The translations under genes and the position numbers were made by a program. DNA of 64,000 nt from Simiduia litorea (GTDB lineage Bacteria; Pseudomonadota; Gammaproteobacteria; Pseudomonadales; Cellvibrionaceae), in NCBI RefSeq assembly GCF_042853465.1, contig NZ_AP031497.1, positions 1,674,001-1,738,000 of the forward strand, written 5' to 3'. Shown here piece by piece: positions 24,409 to 34,015 of this stretch (positions are counted from its first letter, which is position 1; every line of letters begins with the position of its first letter). The notes below the pieces were generated by a model. That model was not told the origin of the DNA and did no database searches. It saw nothing but the letters and a program-made list of their open reading frames with translations.

Positions 24409-25013
24409 TGGCTAAGTGCGGATGGTTTTTTTTGTTGTGCACGCTGTTTTTGAATGCGGCGTGCACGACGTCGCCACCGCGCAATCCCGATAATCTCTGT
24501 GACATTTTTCGTGAAAAAGACGATTGGTATGACGATGCAAAGAACGCGGAAAAGCGGTGGAAGTCACCCATCGCCTCAATGATGGCGATCATGCATCAAG
24601 AGAGTCGGTTCGTGGCCAAGGCCCAGCCGCCAAGAACAAAAATATTGTGGATTTTTCCAGGCCCTCGGCCGAGCAGCGCCTACGGTTATTCGCAGGCGAA
24701 AGATGAAACTTGGCGTTGGTATCAAAATAACAGCGGCAACAGTTGGTCAAACCGCGACGACTTTGGCGATGCGATCGATTTTATTGGTTGGTATAACTAC
24801 CAAAGCGGCCGCATGTCTAAGGTGAAGTCGAACGATACCTATCATTTGTATTTAGCCTATCACGAGGGCCACGGCGGTTTTAATCGACGCACCTTTAACA
24901 ATAAAGCGTGGTTAAAAGATGTGGCGCGCAAAGTGTCGGCGCGAGCTAATCGCTATAACCAGCAGCTAAATGGCTGCCGCGAGGATTTAGAATCCTCCTG
25001 GTGGCCGTTTTGA
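24408..25013 (+). CDS. Lytic-transglycosylase-like (SLT) lipoprotein
   Basis: The 201-residue protein has a lipoprotein signal with lipobox LNAAC (Cys19), followed by an SLT-type lysozyme-like domain. SPIASMMAIMHQESRF carries the probable catalytic glutamate, and SSAYGYSQAKDETWRWYQ and YHLYLAYHEGHGGF match family motifs 2 and 3. It probably cleaves or remodels peptidoglycan from the outer membrane. The ATG at 24408 is chosen because it gives the lipoprotein signal and couples with ligA through TAATG. Confidence 0.85.
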   Translation: MAKCGWFFLLCTLFLNAACTTSPPRNPDNLCDIFREKDDWYDDAKNAEKRWKSPIASMMAIMHQESRFVAKAQPPRTKILWIFPGPRPSSAYGYSQAKDETWRWYQNNSGNSWSNRDDFGDAIDFIGWYNYQSGRMSKVKSNDTYHLYLAYHEGHGGFNRRTFNNKAWLKDVARKVSARANRYNQQLNGCREDLESSWWPF

Positions 25014-25117
25014 TTACCCCATAGACCGATAGTAGATGGGTGATTGTTGCCCATCGCGGTTTTCGGTACAGTGCTAAACAGACTTTTTGCCCACTACTAG
25101 AGACGAGGCTGTGTGCT

Positions 25118-25549
25118 ATGTATAACGATCAGGAGTCTATCGTATACGGTTGCATTAAAGATGTGAGCGGTGCATTAAATGACCAAGAGCGGCGCAAAGT
25201 GAATGCCCGTGCCATGGGGTCTTTGCCCGACGCCGATGATTGGCCTTTCCTGTGCCGAGACATGTTCTCTACCCCCGTTATTAATCACTCGCTTAGCCAA
25301 TACCACACCGACGTTATGCATTTCGGCGCGTCCTATAAAGCGGTGGAGTACGAGTGGGAGGAGTGGCTAGCCAAGTTTGAAGACCTGCTCGCAGGCATGT
25401 ACTGGGTTAGCGCAACGGTGCATTTAGAAACCGAATTGTCCGGCACCCACACCTTTACGTGGGAATCTAATGGTAGCTATCACGCGCCGGGTTCCGGCGG
25501 CATTTCGGTGCGCTGTGAATGGAGTCACGAAGGCGGCTTACACGTTTAA
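25118..25549 (+). CDS. Hypothetical protein, unknown function
   Basis: I do not recognise this 143-residue soluble protein. The ATG at 25118 (MYNDQESIVYGCIKDVSG) is preferred to an upstream in-frame start at 25040 because GAGG lies about 11 bases before it. The second half is rich in Trp, aromatic and acidic residues (EYEWEEWLAKFEDLLAGMYW) and ends in short beta strands (GGISVRCEWSHEGGLHV). It sits between the SLT lipoprotein and the HAD gene, 3 bases before the latter, suggesting co-translation. Confidence 0.6.
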   Translation: MYNDQESIVYGCIKDVSGALNDQERRKVNARAMGSLPDADDWPFLCRDMFSTPVINHSLSQYHTDVMHFGASYKAVEYEWEEWLAKFEDLLAGMYWVSATVHLETELSGTHTFTWESNGSYHAPGSGGISVRCEWSHEGGLHV

Positions 25550-25552
25550 TCC

Positions 25553-26407
25553 ATGGAAACTCTTCATTTAGAGCAACTTGCACAAAGCGAGTTGCCAGCG
25601 TCATCTATTCGTCTTGCTTATTTTGATATCGACGGCACCTTATTGGATGCCGACGGGGCACTGTCGGCGACCGTCGCTCAGGCAATCAAGCGTATTCAAC
25701 AGCAGGGTGTTTTGACGGCTTTTGCAACCGGTAGGCCGCCTTTCGCCGCGGCGGCACTGCAGCGCCAGCTCGCCATGAGCGCGCCGAGTGTGTTTTATAC
25801 CGGTGCGCTCTGTGAGGCCGAGGGGCTTAGTCATGCGGATCACACCTTGACCCTGGTGGAGCTGGCGCCATTATTGATGCAGGCTGAGGCGCAGGGGTTT
25901 CATTCGGAAATCTATTATCGCGACCATTACCGGGTCGAGTCTATGAGCGATATTGGCCACGAGCACGCGCGCCACTTGGGTGTTGCGCCAGTGCTTGATG
26001 CCATCAATGCTTGGCCCGATCAGCCCGTGTACAAATTACTGTTAGGCGCAAATTTGGCGCGTGACCCCCAGGGACTGACCGCGCTAGAGAAAAGTTGGCC
26101 GCAATTTCAATTTGCTTATGCACACTTACCGTCGCGCCCCCTGTGGCAGTTTGCTAGCGTGGTGTCGCGCGAGGTGAATAAAACCGCATTGTTTCAGCAG
26201 CTGCTCGCTTATCATGGCTTAGCCCGCGAGCAGGTTATTGCCTTTGGCGACGGCGGTTCAGATTGTGAGTTTTTACTCTCGGCCGGGGTGGGTGTGGCAA
26301 TGGAAAACGCGTCCTTTGCCGTCAAGGCTTGCGCTGATTTTGTGACTCGCTCGTCATCAAAAGATGGCGTAGCCTATGCACTCGATAGGCTAATCCCGTC
26401 GCGCTAG
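25553..26407 (+). CDS. HAD-superfamily phosphatase (Cof type)
   Basis: A 284-residue cytosolic phosphatase of the Cof/HAD-IIB group. Motif I is YFDIDGTLLDADG, motif II is TAFATGRPP, motif III is the Lys in EVNKTALFQQLL, and motif IV is IAFGDGGSDCEFL. The cap domain between motifs II and III (about 85-190) sets the substrate, probably a sugar phosphate or flavin/pyridoxal phosphate; it cannot be specified from the sequence. The start at 25553 is 3 bases from the preceding stop. Confidence 0.9.
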   Translation: METLHLEQLAQSELPASSIRLAYFDIDGTLLDADGALSATVAQAIKRIQQQGVLTAFATGRPPFAAAALQRQLAMSAPSVFYTGALCEAEGLSHADHTLTLVELAPLLMQAEAQGFHSEIYYRDHYRVESMSDIGHEHARHLGVAPVLDAINAWPDQPVYKLLLGANLARDPQGLTALEKSWPQFQFAYAHLPSRPLWQFASVVSREVNKTALFQQLLAYHGLAREQVIAFGDGGSDCEFLLSAGVGVAMENASFAVKACADFVTRSSSKDGVAYALDRLIPSR

Positions 26408-26435
26408 GCGATTATATTCAGTATTTGGATTGTGA

Positions 26436-26681
26436 ATGATTATTGGTCGATTGTTTAAGAAAAAGGGTTCGCTAGCATTGAGCTTGGCGGCCTGTTTAGC
26501 CTTTGTTTTAGCGGCTATTTTGGCGTGGGAGCTGCCCATGAGTGAAGTCTTGCGCTTCACCTTAGCCAGCCTTTTAGCGCTCTTAGTTATCATGTTTGCC
26601 GCCGCCTTGACGGTGGTTCTTGTGCATCTGTTTGCGCATTTATGGCGTAAACTATGGCACCTTCTGTTTAGCAAAGATTAA
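26436..26681 (+). CDS. Small two-pass membrane protein
   Basis: An 81-residue protein with a basic N-terminus (MIIGRLFKKKG) and two hydrophobic helices, about residues 12-30 and 41-64, ending in a Trp-rich basic tail (HLWRKLWHLLFSKD). No family is recognised. It lies 28 bases after the HAD gene and 10 bases before the AraC regulator's ATG. Confidence 0.55.
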   Translation: MIIGRLFKKKGSLALSLAACLAFVLAAILAWELPMSEVLRFTLASLLALLVIMFAAALTVVLVHLFAHLWRKLWHLLFSKD

Positions 26682-26691
26682 TGTAATTTAC

Positions 26692-27741
26692 ATGGCTCAA
26701 GCCGACGTCAGTGTACCCAGTGAATATGCCCGAACTCTGCTGCAAACCGTGGCGGAGAATGGCGGTAATCGCGATCAATTGATGCTGGAATTAGGTATTG
26801 CTGAGGATGAGCTCACGCCCGGTCGAGGCTTCTCTGCACTCAAGTACGGCCAGTTGTATCAGCGCGTTATGCGGGTGATGCAAGATGAATGTTTTGGCAT
26901 GTTCAGCGGCGGCAAGGTCCGGCTTGGGTCTTTTCGGCTCTTGTGTCTCACGGTTATACAATCCACCAATCTCCGTCAGGCCATCGTCCGCTCTGGCGAG
27001 TTTTGTGAGATTTGCCGCGGTTTTCTTGTTCGGTCACGTCTCTTGGAGCCCTTGCCCGGTGTCGCGCGGGTGGAAATGTGCGGTATTAGCTCGGTCACGC
27101 CAGAGGCCTTCGCTGAGATGGTCGCGAGCGCCACACCGAATCAGGTGCGCACGAGTTTGGCGGTATGGCAGCGCTTTAATTCCTGGCTAATAGGCCGAGA
27201 GATACCGCTGACCGGCATTTACTTCGCCTTTTCCTGTCCCGATGAGTTTCGCGAAATGGCCGAGTGCTACCCAGCACAATTGCACTTTGATCAAGCCTTC
27301 ACAGGTTACGAGTTCGATGCCAGTTTCTTGGACGCACCGGTGGTGCAAAATCAAGATACCCTGATGGATTTCGTGCGCTCGGCGCCTTATCACTTGGTGA
27401 TTAGCGATGCCAGCCAGCAAAGTCTGAAGGCGAAAGTGAGGGCTATCTTGTCGAAAGATGTGAGTGGTAGCCAACCCAGCGCCGAAGACGTGGCCTCGCG
27501 CTTAAACCTATCGGTCACCACGCTAAGGCGTAAACTCCAAGCCGAAGATACCTCTTATCAGCGCTTGAAGGACGAGTGCCGCATGGAGGCCGCGTTCCAC
27601 TATTTGAGCTGCCCTGAACTCACCAATAGCTGCATCGCGGAGCGCTTGGGCTTTGACGAAAGCAGTGCCTTTTTCCGCGCCTTTAAAAAGTGGACCGGTG
27701 TTACCCCTGGCGACTACCGCAAAGGCTTAGAAAAGCCCTAA
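26692..27741 (+). CDS. AraC-family regulator with Arabinose_bd-type N-terminal domain
   Basis: The 349-residue protein has the N-terminal ligand domain (about 15-200) typical of OruR/ArgR-like and lipid-responsive AraC regulators (GFSALKYGQLYQRVMRVMQDECFGMF). A C-terminal AraC HTH pair follows (about 255-345): VASRLNLSVTTLRRKLQAEDTSYQRLKDECR and IAERLGFDESSAFFRAFKKWTGVTPGDYR. The ATG at 26692 is chosen; the upstream frame overlaps the small membrane gene. It precedes the acyl-CoA dehydrogenase operon by 158 bases and may control it, which is inference. Confidence 0.9.
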   Translation: MAQADVSVPSEYARTLLQTVAENGGNRDQLMLELGIAEDELTPGRGFSALKYGQLYQRVMRVMQDECFGMFSGGKVRLGSFRLLCLTVIQSTNLRQAIVRSGEFCEICRGFLVRSRLLEPLPGVARVEMCGISSVTPEAFAEMVASATPNQVRTSLAVWQRFNSWLIGREIPLTGIYFAFSCPDEFREMAECYPAQLHFDQAFTGYEFDASFLDAPVVQNQDTLMDFVRSAPYHLVISDASQQSLKAKVRAILSKDVSGSQPSAEDVASRLNLSVTTLRRKLQAEDTSYQRLKDECRMEAAFHYLSCPELTNSCIAERLGFDESSAFFRAFKKWTGVTPGDYRKGLEKP

Positions 27742-27899
27742 TTCCCCATCAGAGGCCGCTATTTGCGCCTACACTTGAGCCGAAGCCACCCCGAGGCGCG
27801 CAAAAATGTCAGCTAATGTGGTTGATTTCGCTATTGAGAGCCAAGGCGTAATAACGGATTCTGTGGCAATACCCAATCGAATAACCAGAGGTTGATGAC

Positions 27900-29699
27900 A
27901 TGAGTGATTACAAAGCCCCGTTGCGCGAAATCCAATATGTAATGTGGGAGCTGCTTGGCTATGAGCAGCATTACCAGTCTCTGCCCGGCGGTGACGAGGC
28001 GAGCTCAGACGTAGTTAACGCCGTGATTGAAGAGGGCGCTAAGTTCTGTGAGAACGTGTTGGCACCTCTCAATGCCGTGGGCGATAAAGAAGGCTGCACG
28101 TGGAATGATGGCGAAGTGACCACGCCAACCGGCTTTAAAGACGCTTACCAGCAATATGTAGAAGCGGGTTGGCCGTCTATGTGTCACCACGAAGAGCACG
28201 GTGGCCAAGGTCTACCACAGTCCTTGGGTACTATCTTGAGTGAAATGGTAGGCTCTGCTAACTGGTCTTGGGGTATGTACCCAGGCTTGTCGCACGGCGC
28301 TATGAATACCATCGAAGCGCATGGCACGGCCGAGCAAAAAGAGCATTACCTAACCAAATTGGTTGAGGGCAGCTGGACTGGCACCATGTGTTTGACCGAG
28401 CCTCATTGCGGTACCGACCTCGGCATGCTGCGCACCAAGGCCGAGCCAAATGCCGATGGTTCTTACAATATTTCTGGCACTAAGATTTTCATCTCGGCCG
28501 GCGAGCACGACATGGCGGAAAACATCGTCCATATCGTGTTAGCGCGCCTGCCTGACGCACCGGCTGGCACCAAGGGTATCTCCCTGTTCATCGTGCCTAA
28601 GTTCAACGTTAACGCCGATGGCTCAGTGGGCGAGCGCAACGCGCTGAAGTGTGGCTCGCTCGAGCACAAGATGGGCATTCACGGTAACTCGACCTGTGTG
28701 ATGAACTTTGATGGCGCCAAGGGTTTCTTAATTGGCCCGCCAAATAAAGGTTTGAACTGCATGTTCACCTTTATGAACACCGCTCGTGTGGGCACCGCCT
28801 TGCAAGGTTTGGCGCACGCTGAAGTAGGCTTCCAGAAGTCTTTGGAATACGCCCGCGACCGTCTGCAAATGCGCGCCCTGTCTGGCCCTAAAAATCCCGA
28901 TGGTCCAGCCGACCCAATCATCGTGCACCCCGATGTTCGCCGTATGCTGCTGACGCAAAAAGCCTTGGCTGAAGGCGCGCGTATGTTGATCTATTACACG
29001 GCGCAACAGGTTGATATCGTTGACCGTGGTGAAGACGAAGAAGCCCGTAAGGTGGCCGATGAGCTACTGGGCTTCTTAACCCCGATTGCCAAGGCGTTTG
29101 TTACTGAAACCGGCTTTGAAGCCGCCAACTTAGGCCTACAGTGCTTTGGTGGTCACGGCTTTATCGCCGAGTGGGGCATGGAGCAGAACGTTCGCGATTG
29201 CCGCATCTCTATGTTGTATGAAGGTACAACCGGTATTCAAGCGCTCGATTTATTGGGCCGCAAAGTGTTGATGACCAACGGTGAATCGCTCAAGCGTTTT
29301 ACCAAGATTGTGCACAAGTTCTGTAAGGCGCAAGAAGGTAACGACAAGGTCGCCGAATTTATTACGCCGTTAATGGCAATTAATAAAGAGTGGGGCGAGT
29401 TAACCATGCACATTGGCTTGTTGGCCATGGAAAACCCAGAGGAAGTGGGCGCGGCGTCGGTAGACTTCTTGATGTACTCTGGTTACGCCACGCTGGCTTA
29501 TTTCTGGGCTATGGCAGCTGCCGATGCACAGGCTAAGTTAGACAGTGGGGCGGCGGATGCAGCTTTCTACGAAGCCAAGCTCAAGACCGCTCGTTTCTAC
29601 TATCAGCGCTTGTTGCCACGCACTCGTGCGTTGGTTGACACCATGAAGTCTGGCGCCAACAACTTGATGGCTCTGGAAGCAGAACACTTCGCTTTCTAA
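27900..29699 (+). CDS. Acyl-CoA dehydrogenase (599-residue family with C-terminal extension)
   Basis: This FAD flavoprotein oxidises acyl-CoA at the alpha-beta bond. It belongs to the long, about 600-residue group that includes DmdC-type and several FadE-like enzymes. Visible features are the GTMCLTEPHCGTDLG motif, the EHKMGIHGNSTCVMNFDGA strand, and QCFGGHGFIAEWGMEQNVRDCRISMLYEGTTGIQ near residues 415-450, which carries the catalytic Glu (YEGTTG). It is followed by the SCP2-like gene and an acyl-CoA ligase, indicating beta-oxidation. Exact chain length is not known. Confidence 0.93.
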   Translation: MSDYKAPLREIQYVMWELLGYEQHYQSLPGGDEASSDVVNAVIEEGAKFCENVLAPLNAVGDKEGCTWNDGEVTTPTGFKDAYQQYVEAGWPSMCHHEEHGGQGLPQSLGTILSEMVGSANWSWGMYPGLSHGAMNTIEAHGTAEQKEHYLTKLVEGSWTGTMCLTEPHCGTDLGMLRTKAEPNADGSYNISGTKIFISAGEHDMAENIVHIVLARLPDAPAGTKGISLFIVPKFNVNADGSVGERNALKCGSLEHKMGIHGNSTCVMNFDGAKGFLIGPPNKGLNCMFTFMNTARVGTALQGLAHAEVGFQKSLEYARDRLQMRALSGPKNPDGPADPIIVHPDVRRMLLTQKALAEGARMLIYYTAQQVDIVDRGEDEEARKVADELLGFLTPIAKAFVTETGFEAANLGLQCFGGHGFIAEWGMEQNVRDCRISMLYEGTTGIQALDLLGRKVLMTNGESLKRFTKIVHKFCKAQEGNDKVAEFITPLMAINKEWGELTMHIGLLAMENPEEVGAASVDFLMYSGYATLAYFWAMAAADAQAKLDSGAADAAFYEAKLKTARFYYQRLLPRTRALVDTMKSGANNLMALEAEHFAF

Positions 29700-29715
29700 A
29701 CTGGAATAGGGCCAA

Positions 29716-30042
29716 GTGGCATTTACTTTCCAGCAATTGCAGCAGCGATTCGAGACCAGCTTTAGGCCAGAACAGGCCGCTGGTATCGACTCGCTGTTTC
29801 AGTATGTCATTCCCGATGGCAGTAATTTCTATATGCGTATAAAGTGCGGGCAGTTAGATTTTAACGCCGGCGACGCGTCATCTTCCGCAGACTTAACCAT
29901 TACCATGGAATGGAAAACCCTTGATGAACTGTTTCAGGGGCGAGTTAGCGGCATGCAGGCCTTCATGTTTGGCCATATCAAAGTGGCGGGAAGCCTGGCC
30001 TTGGCGTCAAAGCTGATCGAGGTTTTCGCACCCATAGATTAA
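29716..30042 (+). CDS. SCP2 sterol-carrier-like domain protein
   Basis: A 108-residue single-domain protein that starts at a GTG (29716). The SCP2 fold is suggested by GSNFYMRIKCGQLDFNAGDASSSADLTITMEWKTLDELFQGRVSGMQAFMFGHIKVAGSLALASKL, where the final segment is the family signature. These proteins bind acyl-CoA or other lipids in a hydrophobic tunnel. Its place 16 bases after the acyl-CoA dehydrogenase suggests help with substrate transfer. Confidence 0.88.
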   Translation: MAFTFQQLQQRFETSFRPEQAAGIDSLFQYVIPDGSNFYMRIKCGQLDFNAGDASSSADLTITMEWKTLDELFQGRVSGMQAFMFGHIKVAGSLALASKLIEVFAPID

Positions 30043-30139
30043 AACGTGAGCGCAACAAAACTAGGGGTAATGGCATAGGCGATTACCAGCACAATAACTC
30101 GTAGCCGATAACGATAAGAGTGACGGTGGAGGAGGACAC

Positions 30140-31750
30140 GTGATAGATACTAATAGCACTGTGGTTGAAGTGTTAAACAAAGCTTGCGAAACCTTTGCAG
30201 GCAATCCAGCGTTTACCTGTTTGGGTCAGACCATGACCTTCGCAGAGTTAGATCATTTGAGTTTGCAGTTTGCCTGTTATCTACAGCAGCGCACTGAGCT
30301 TAAGCCCGGTGATCGCATTGCCGTGCAGCTGCCTAATTTATTGCAATACCCCGTGGTTGTATTTGGTGCCTTGCGCGCTGGCCTGACGGTTGTAAATACC
30401 AATCCTTTGTACACCCAGCGCGAGCTCGAGCACCAATTAAATGACTCGGGTGCTAAGGCGTTGGTTGTGCTTGCCAATATTGCCGATGTGGCTGCTCAGG
30501 TAGTGGACAGAACTGCCGTTAAGCAAGTGATCGTGACCGAAGTCGGCGACTTACACCCCCCTATTAAGCGGTTTTTGATCAACGCGGTATTGAAATACGT
30601 AAAGCGGGAAGTCCCTAAGGTTTCGTTTAAGCACCAGGTCAGCTTGCGCTCTACTTTCCAAGCGGGTGACTTGAACCGCTATGAGCCGTCTTCGCAAGAG
30701 CCGCAGGATATTGCTGTGTTGCAATACACCGGTGGCACTACAGGCGTCGCTAAAGGTGCGATGCTGACGCACGCCAACTTGGTTGCCAATATGCAACAGG
30801 TACGCGAAATGCTTGGTGATTCGGTCAGTATCGGCAAGGAGCACTATGTTGCGCCACTGCCGCTGTACCATATCTACGCCTTTACGCTGCATTGCATGAC
30901 GTTGCTGGCCGCTGGCTGCCAGTCGACCTTGATTCCTAATCCCCGGGATATTCCAGGCTTTGTTAAAATGATCAAGGGTAAGCAGATAACCGGTTTTGTC
31001 GGCTTGAATACCTTGTTCAATGCACTCTGCCGCGATGAATCCTTTACCAAATTAGACTTTTCATCACTCCATACCACCGCGTCTGGCGGCATGGCACTGA
31101 CCACGGAAGCCGCTAAACGCTGGCAGGAAGTGACTGGTTGTGTGGTGGGTGAAGGCTACGGAATGACCGAGACATCACCGGTAGTGTCCTTTAACCCGCC
31201 AGCCGCCATCCAGCAGGGTACGGTAGGTTTACCGGTACCCGAAACGGAATTGAAAGTCATCGACGAAGCGGGTAACACCTTGGCACAGGGCGAAGCCGGT
31301 GAGCTTTGCGTGCGTGGCCCACAAGTGATGAAAGGCTATTGGCAGCGCCCCGAAGAAACGGCCAAGGTTTTGGATGCCGAGGGCTGGTTGAAGACTGGCG
31401 ATATGGCGGTCATTCAAGAAGACGGTTACGTGCGTATTGTGGACCGGAAAAAGGACATGATTATTGTGTCTGGCTTTAACGTCTACCCGAATGAAGTCGA
31501 GGATGTCATTTGTCAGCATCCAGGCGTGATCGAGGCAGCAGCCGTCGGTTTACCGGATGAAAAAAGTGGCGAGCAGGTTAAGCTGTTTGTGGTGGTTTCA
31601 GATACTAGCTTAACTGAAAAAGATATCATCGCTTTTTGCCGTACCAACTTGACCGGTTATAAAGTGCCGCGCAGCGTTGAGTTTAGAACCGAGTTGCCGA
31701 AATCAAATGTCGGTAAAATTTTACGGCGAGAATTAAAACCTGCAGCATAG
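30140..31750 (+). CDS. Acyl-CoA synthetase (FadD-like AMP-binding ligase)
   Basis: This 536-residue ligase activates fatty acids to acyl-CoA via acyl-AMP. The AMP-binding P-loop is YTGGTTGVAKGAM (about 200-212), motif A5 is GYGMTETSPV, and the hinge is DRKKDMIIVSGFNVYPNEVEDV. The C-terminal catalytic Lys lies in SNVGKILRREL (about 529). The start is GTG 30140 with GGAGGAGGA upstream. It completes the beta-oxidation group with the upstream dehydrogenase and SCP2 gene, followed by a terminator. Confidence 0.92.
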   Translation: MIDTNSTVVEVLNKACETFAGNPAFTCLGQTMTFAELDHLSLQFACYLQQRTELKPGDRIAVQLPNLLQYPVVVFGALRAGLTVVNTNPLYTQRELEHQLNDSGAKALVVLANIADVAAQVVDRTAVKQVIVTEVGDLHPPIKRFLINAVLKYVKREVPKVSFKHQVSLRSTFQAGDLNRYEPSSQEPQDIAVLQYTGGTTGVAKGAMLTHANLVANMQQVREMLGDSVSIGKEHYVAPLPLYHIYAFTLHCMTLLAAGCQSTLIPNPRDIPGFVKMIKGKQITGFVGLNTLFNALCRDESFTKLDFSSLHTTASGGMALTTEAAKRWQEVTGCVVGEGYGMTETSPVVSFNPPAAIQQGTVGLPVPETELKVIDEAGNTLAQGEAGELCVRGPQVMKGYWQRPEETAKVLDAEGWLKTGDMAVIQEDGYVRIVDRKKDMIIVSGFNVYPNEVEDVICQHPGVIEAAAVGLPDEKSGEQVKLFVVVSDTSLTEKDIIAFCRTNLTGYKVPRSVEFRTELPKSNVGKILRRELKPAA

Positions 31751-31782
31751 CGGTGTTCATAGCCTCTGTTAGTCTAGATTGC

Positions 31783-31810
31783 AAAATGCCAGCTCAATGC
31801 TGGCATTTTT
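31783..31810 (+). terminator. Intrinsic terminator after the acyl-CoA ligase gene
   Basis: TGCCAGC/GCTGGCA stem with a TCAAT loop, flanked by AAAA and TTTTT. The remaining 31811-32096 shows no supported gene. Confidence 0.9.
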
Positions 31811-32096
31811 GTATGAAAATCGTTCAATTTTCACCTTATCAAAGGCATAGGCTTGCTTGATCGGCGATATTTCGTCAATCTAGCGCAATTCGTTGGACTT
31901 AGCAGGAATATCCCATGTGGCTCGATCTGCATCACCCCATGCGGCGTGGGAAGGTTGAATACCGTTTTTTGAAACCTGATGGACGCTTCAGTGTCCATCT
32001 TTTACTTACTCAATGTGTGACTGTGAAAGTCATCGGGCAACGAGGCGCCGGCCAGGTTTTCCAAGTTATTTCTCATCTAGGGAAGATTACCGTCAT

Positions 32097-33236
32097 ATGA
32101 AGAGTGCTCTTGTTCTTTCCGGTGGCGGCGCACGCGCGGCCTATCAAGTGGGGGTTTTACAGGCTTTGGCCGAGATCCTTCCCGCTAGCCAGAAAAACCC
32201 GTTCCCCATAATTTGTGGCACCTCGGCCGGTGCTATTAACGCGCTTGCCATCGCCAGTCATACCGGGTCTTTTCGGGAGTCCGTGACTGACCTAGTGGGT
32301 ATGTGGCAAAACCTCACCGTCGATCAAGTGTATAAAAATTCGCTTGGTGATTTACTGCGCGGTGTCGGCAAAATAGGCCTGTCTTTTTTTAACCAAGGAG
32401 TGGGTAAGGCTCAGCCGATCGCGTTGTTAGATAACTCGCCGCTGCATCAACTGATTCACGATAACATTCATTTTAAAAATATCGCGCCGGCGATTGAAAG
32501 CGGCAGTTTAGATGCTGTTTGTATTACCGCGATGGGTTATTCATCGGGAGAGTCGGTCAGCTTTTTTCAAGGCAAGCCTGAGTTGAGAGGCTGGCGTCGC
32601 TACCATCGTATCGGCACACCCACGCAGTTAGATGCGCGTCACTTATTGGCATCGTCGGCGATACCCACGATTTTCCCAACCGTGCGTATTAATAGAGAGT
32701 ATTTTGGTGACGGTGCATTGCGGCAGTTGGCGCCAATTAGCCCGGCTTTACACCTAGGCGCGGATAGAGTTTTTGTGGTGGGGGTGAGTGGTAACAGAAA
32801 CCCCGAGCACTGGGGTAAGCGGCGGCCGGTACGCCATTCACCGTCGATGGCGCAAATTATCGGTCATTTGTTTAATGCCGCCTTCGTCGATAGCATGGAG
32901 GCCGATATTGAGCACTTAGACCGAGTGAATAAATTGCTTAACATGGTACCAGAAGAGAAGCGCAAAGAAGCCGGCTTGCCCCTGCGCACTGTGGAAAGTC
33001 TGATTATTTCGCCGTCTCAAGAGCTGGATAAAATTGCAGGGCGAAAAGTGCGCTATTTACCCAAAACCTTGCGCTGGTTTTTCAGTTCTACCGGCGCAAC
33101 TGCAAAAGGTGGCGGCGCGACGGCGGCGAGTTATCTTTTGTTTGCGCCCCAGTTTTGCTCCGAACTGATTGAGTTAGGCTACCAAGATACGATGTGGGAG
33201 GCCGATACGGTGCGGGCATTTTTTGCTCAAAAATAA
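32097..33236 (+). CDS. Patatin-like phospholipase
   Basis: A 379-residue patatin-family lipid acyl hydrolase with a Ser-Asp dyad: the oxyanion loop is SGGGARAAYQVG (8-19), the nucleophile is Ser43 in GTSAGAIN, and the Asp lies in YFGDGALRQ (about 206). The ATG at 32097 is used because it places the glycine-rich loop at the normal distance from the N-terminus. No signal peptide, so cytosolic or membrane-associated. A TetR regulator follows on the same strand. Confidence 0.9.
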   Translation: MKSALVLSGGGARAAYQVGVLQALAEILPASQKNPFPIICGTSAGAINALAIASHTGSFRESVTDLVGMWQNLTVDQVYKNSLGDLLRGVGKIGLSFFNQGVGKAQPIALLDNSPLHQLIHDNIHFKNIAPAIESGSLDAVCITAMGYSSGESVSFFQGKPELRGWRRYHRIGTPTQLDARHLLASSAIPTIFPTVRINREYFGDGALRQLAPISPALHLGADRVFVVGVSGNRNPEHWGKRRPVRHSPSMAQIIGHLFNAAFVDSMEADIEHLDRVNKLLNMVPEEKRKEAGLPLRTVESLIISPSQELDKIAGRKVRYLPKTLRWFFSSTGATAKGGGATAASYLLFAPQFCSELIELGYQDTMWEADTVRAFFAQK

Positions 33237-33348
33237 GCGACTCGAGCGATCAGCGGTTGGTCTAGGAGTGTCGAGAGGGCAGTGGCTAGTCGACTATTAC
33301 GCTAAAATTCCACAGAGCGAACGCAGAATAAAAAATAGAGATCGAGTA

Positions 33349-33987
33349 ATGAGCGATTCAACCAAGTCTCGTCGTGCAAAAGGCGAACAAACGCGACAAA
33401 CTATTTTAGAGGCTACCCTGAGATTAATTGTTGAGCGCGGTCATCATGCAGTGACGCATCGCGCTGTGGCGGCCGAGGCGGGCGTCAATCTATCGTTAAC
33501 GACATATTACTTCAAAGATTTACAGGAACTTATCCGGCATGCCTTTGAATTCTATAGCGAGCGTACAGGGAAGGCTGTGGGCGATGTTTGGTCTGCTATT
33601 AATTCCCAACTGGATTCCATGAGTGTTGATACTGGGGCGCAAAAGGCTGAGGTTGCTGATTGGTTGGCGACAGTGGCGGCTGAATATATCTTAGATGAAT
33701 TCAAAAATAAAACCGATAATCTGATTCTAGAGATGACGCTGTTTTATGATTTACATCTTGAGAAAGGATTGCGCGATATTGGCTATCAGTTAAAAACACG
33801 ATTTAAATCCGATTTTGTTGCGGTCTGCCATCGTCTAGGGTCCGATCAGCCTGAAATTGATGCGGCGCTTTTGTTGGGCGAAATGCAGCGCTTGGAATAC
33901 CAGGGTTTAACTGAGGGTGGCGAACTTACTAAAGAGCAAATTTTTCTACAGCTTAACCGTTTGATTCGCTTGTTTATGAGAATTTAA
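33349..33987 (+). CDS. TetR/AcrR-family transcriptional regulator
   Basis: The 212-residue protein has an N-terminal TetR helix-turn-helix (TRQTILEATLRLIVERGHHAVTHRAVAAEAGVNLSLTTYYFKDLQELIRHAF) and an all-helical ligand/dimer domain. The ATG at 33349 is preferred to the upstream in-frame start that overlaps the patatin gene. It probably represses the preceding lipid genes, but no operator was identified. Confidence 0.88.
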   Translation: MSDSTKSRRAKGEQTRQTILEATLRLIVERGHHAVTHRAVAAEAGVNLSLTTYYFKDLQELIRHAFEFYSERTGKAVGDVWSAINSQLDSMSVDTGAQKAEVADWLATVAAEYILDEFKNKTDNLILEMTLFYDLHLEKGLRDIGYQLKTRFKSDFVAVCHRLGSDQPEIDAALLLGEMQRLEYQGLTEGGELTKEQIFLQLNRLIRLFMRI

Positions 33988-34015
33988 TGTTTGAGTGTTT
34001 AGTCCGCCTGAATGT

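Noticed and set aside
31915..32100. 61-residue open frame before the patatin gene
   Set aside because: It overlaps the patatin gene start by only a few bases, lacks a ribosome site and shows no domain; it is probably leader sequence.
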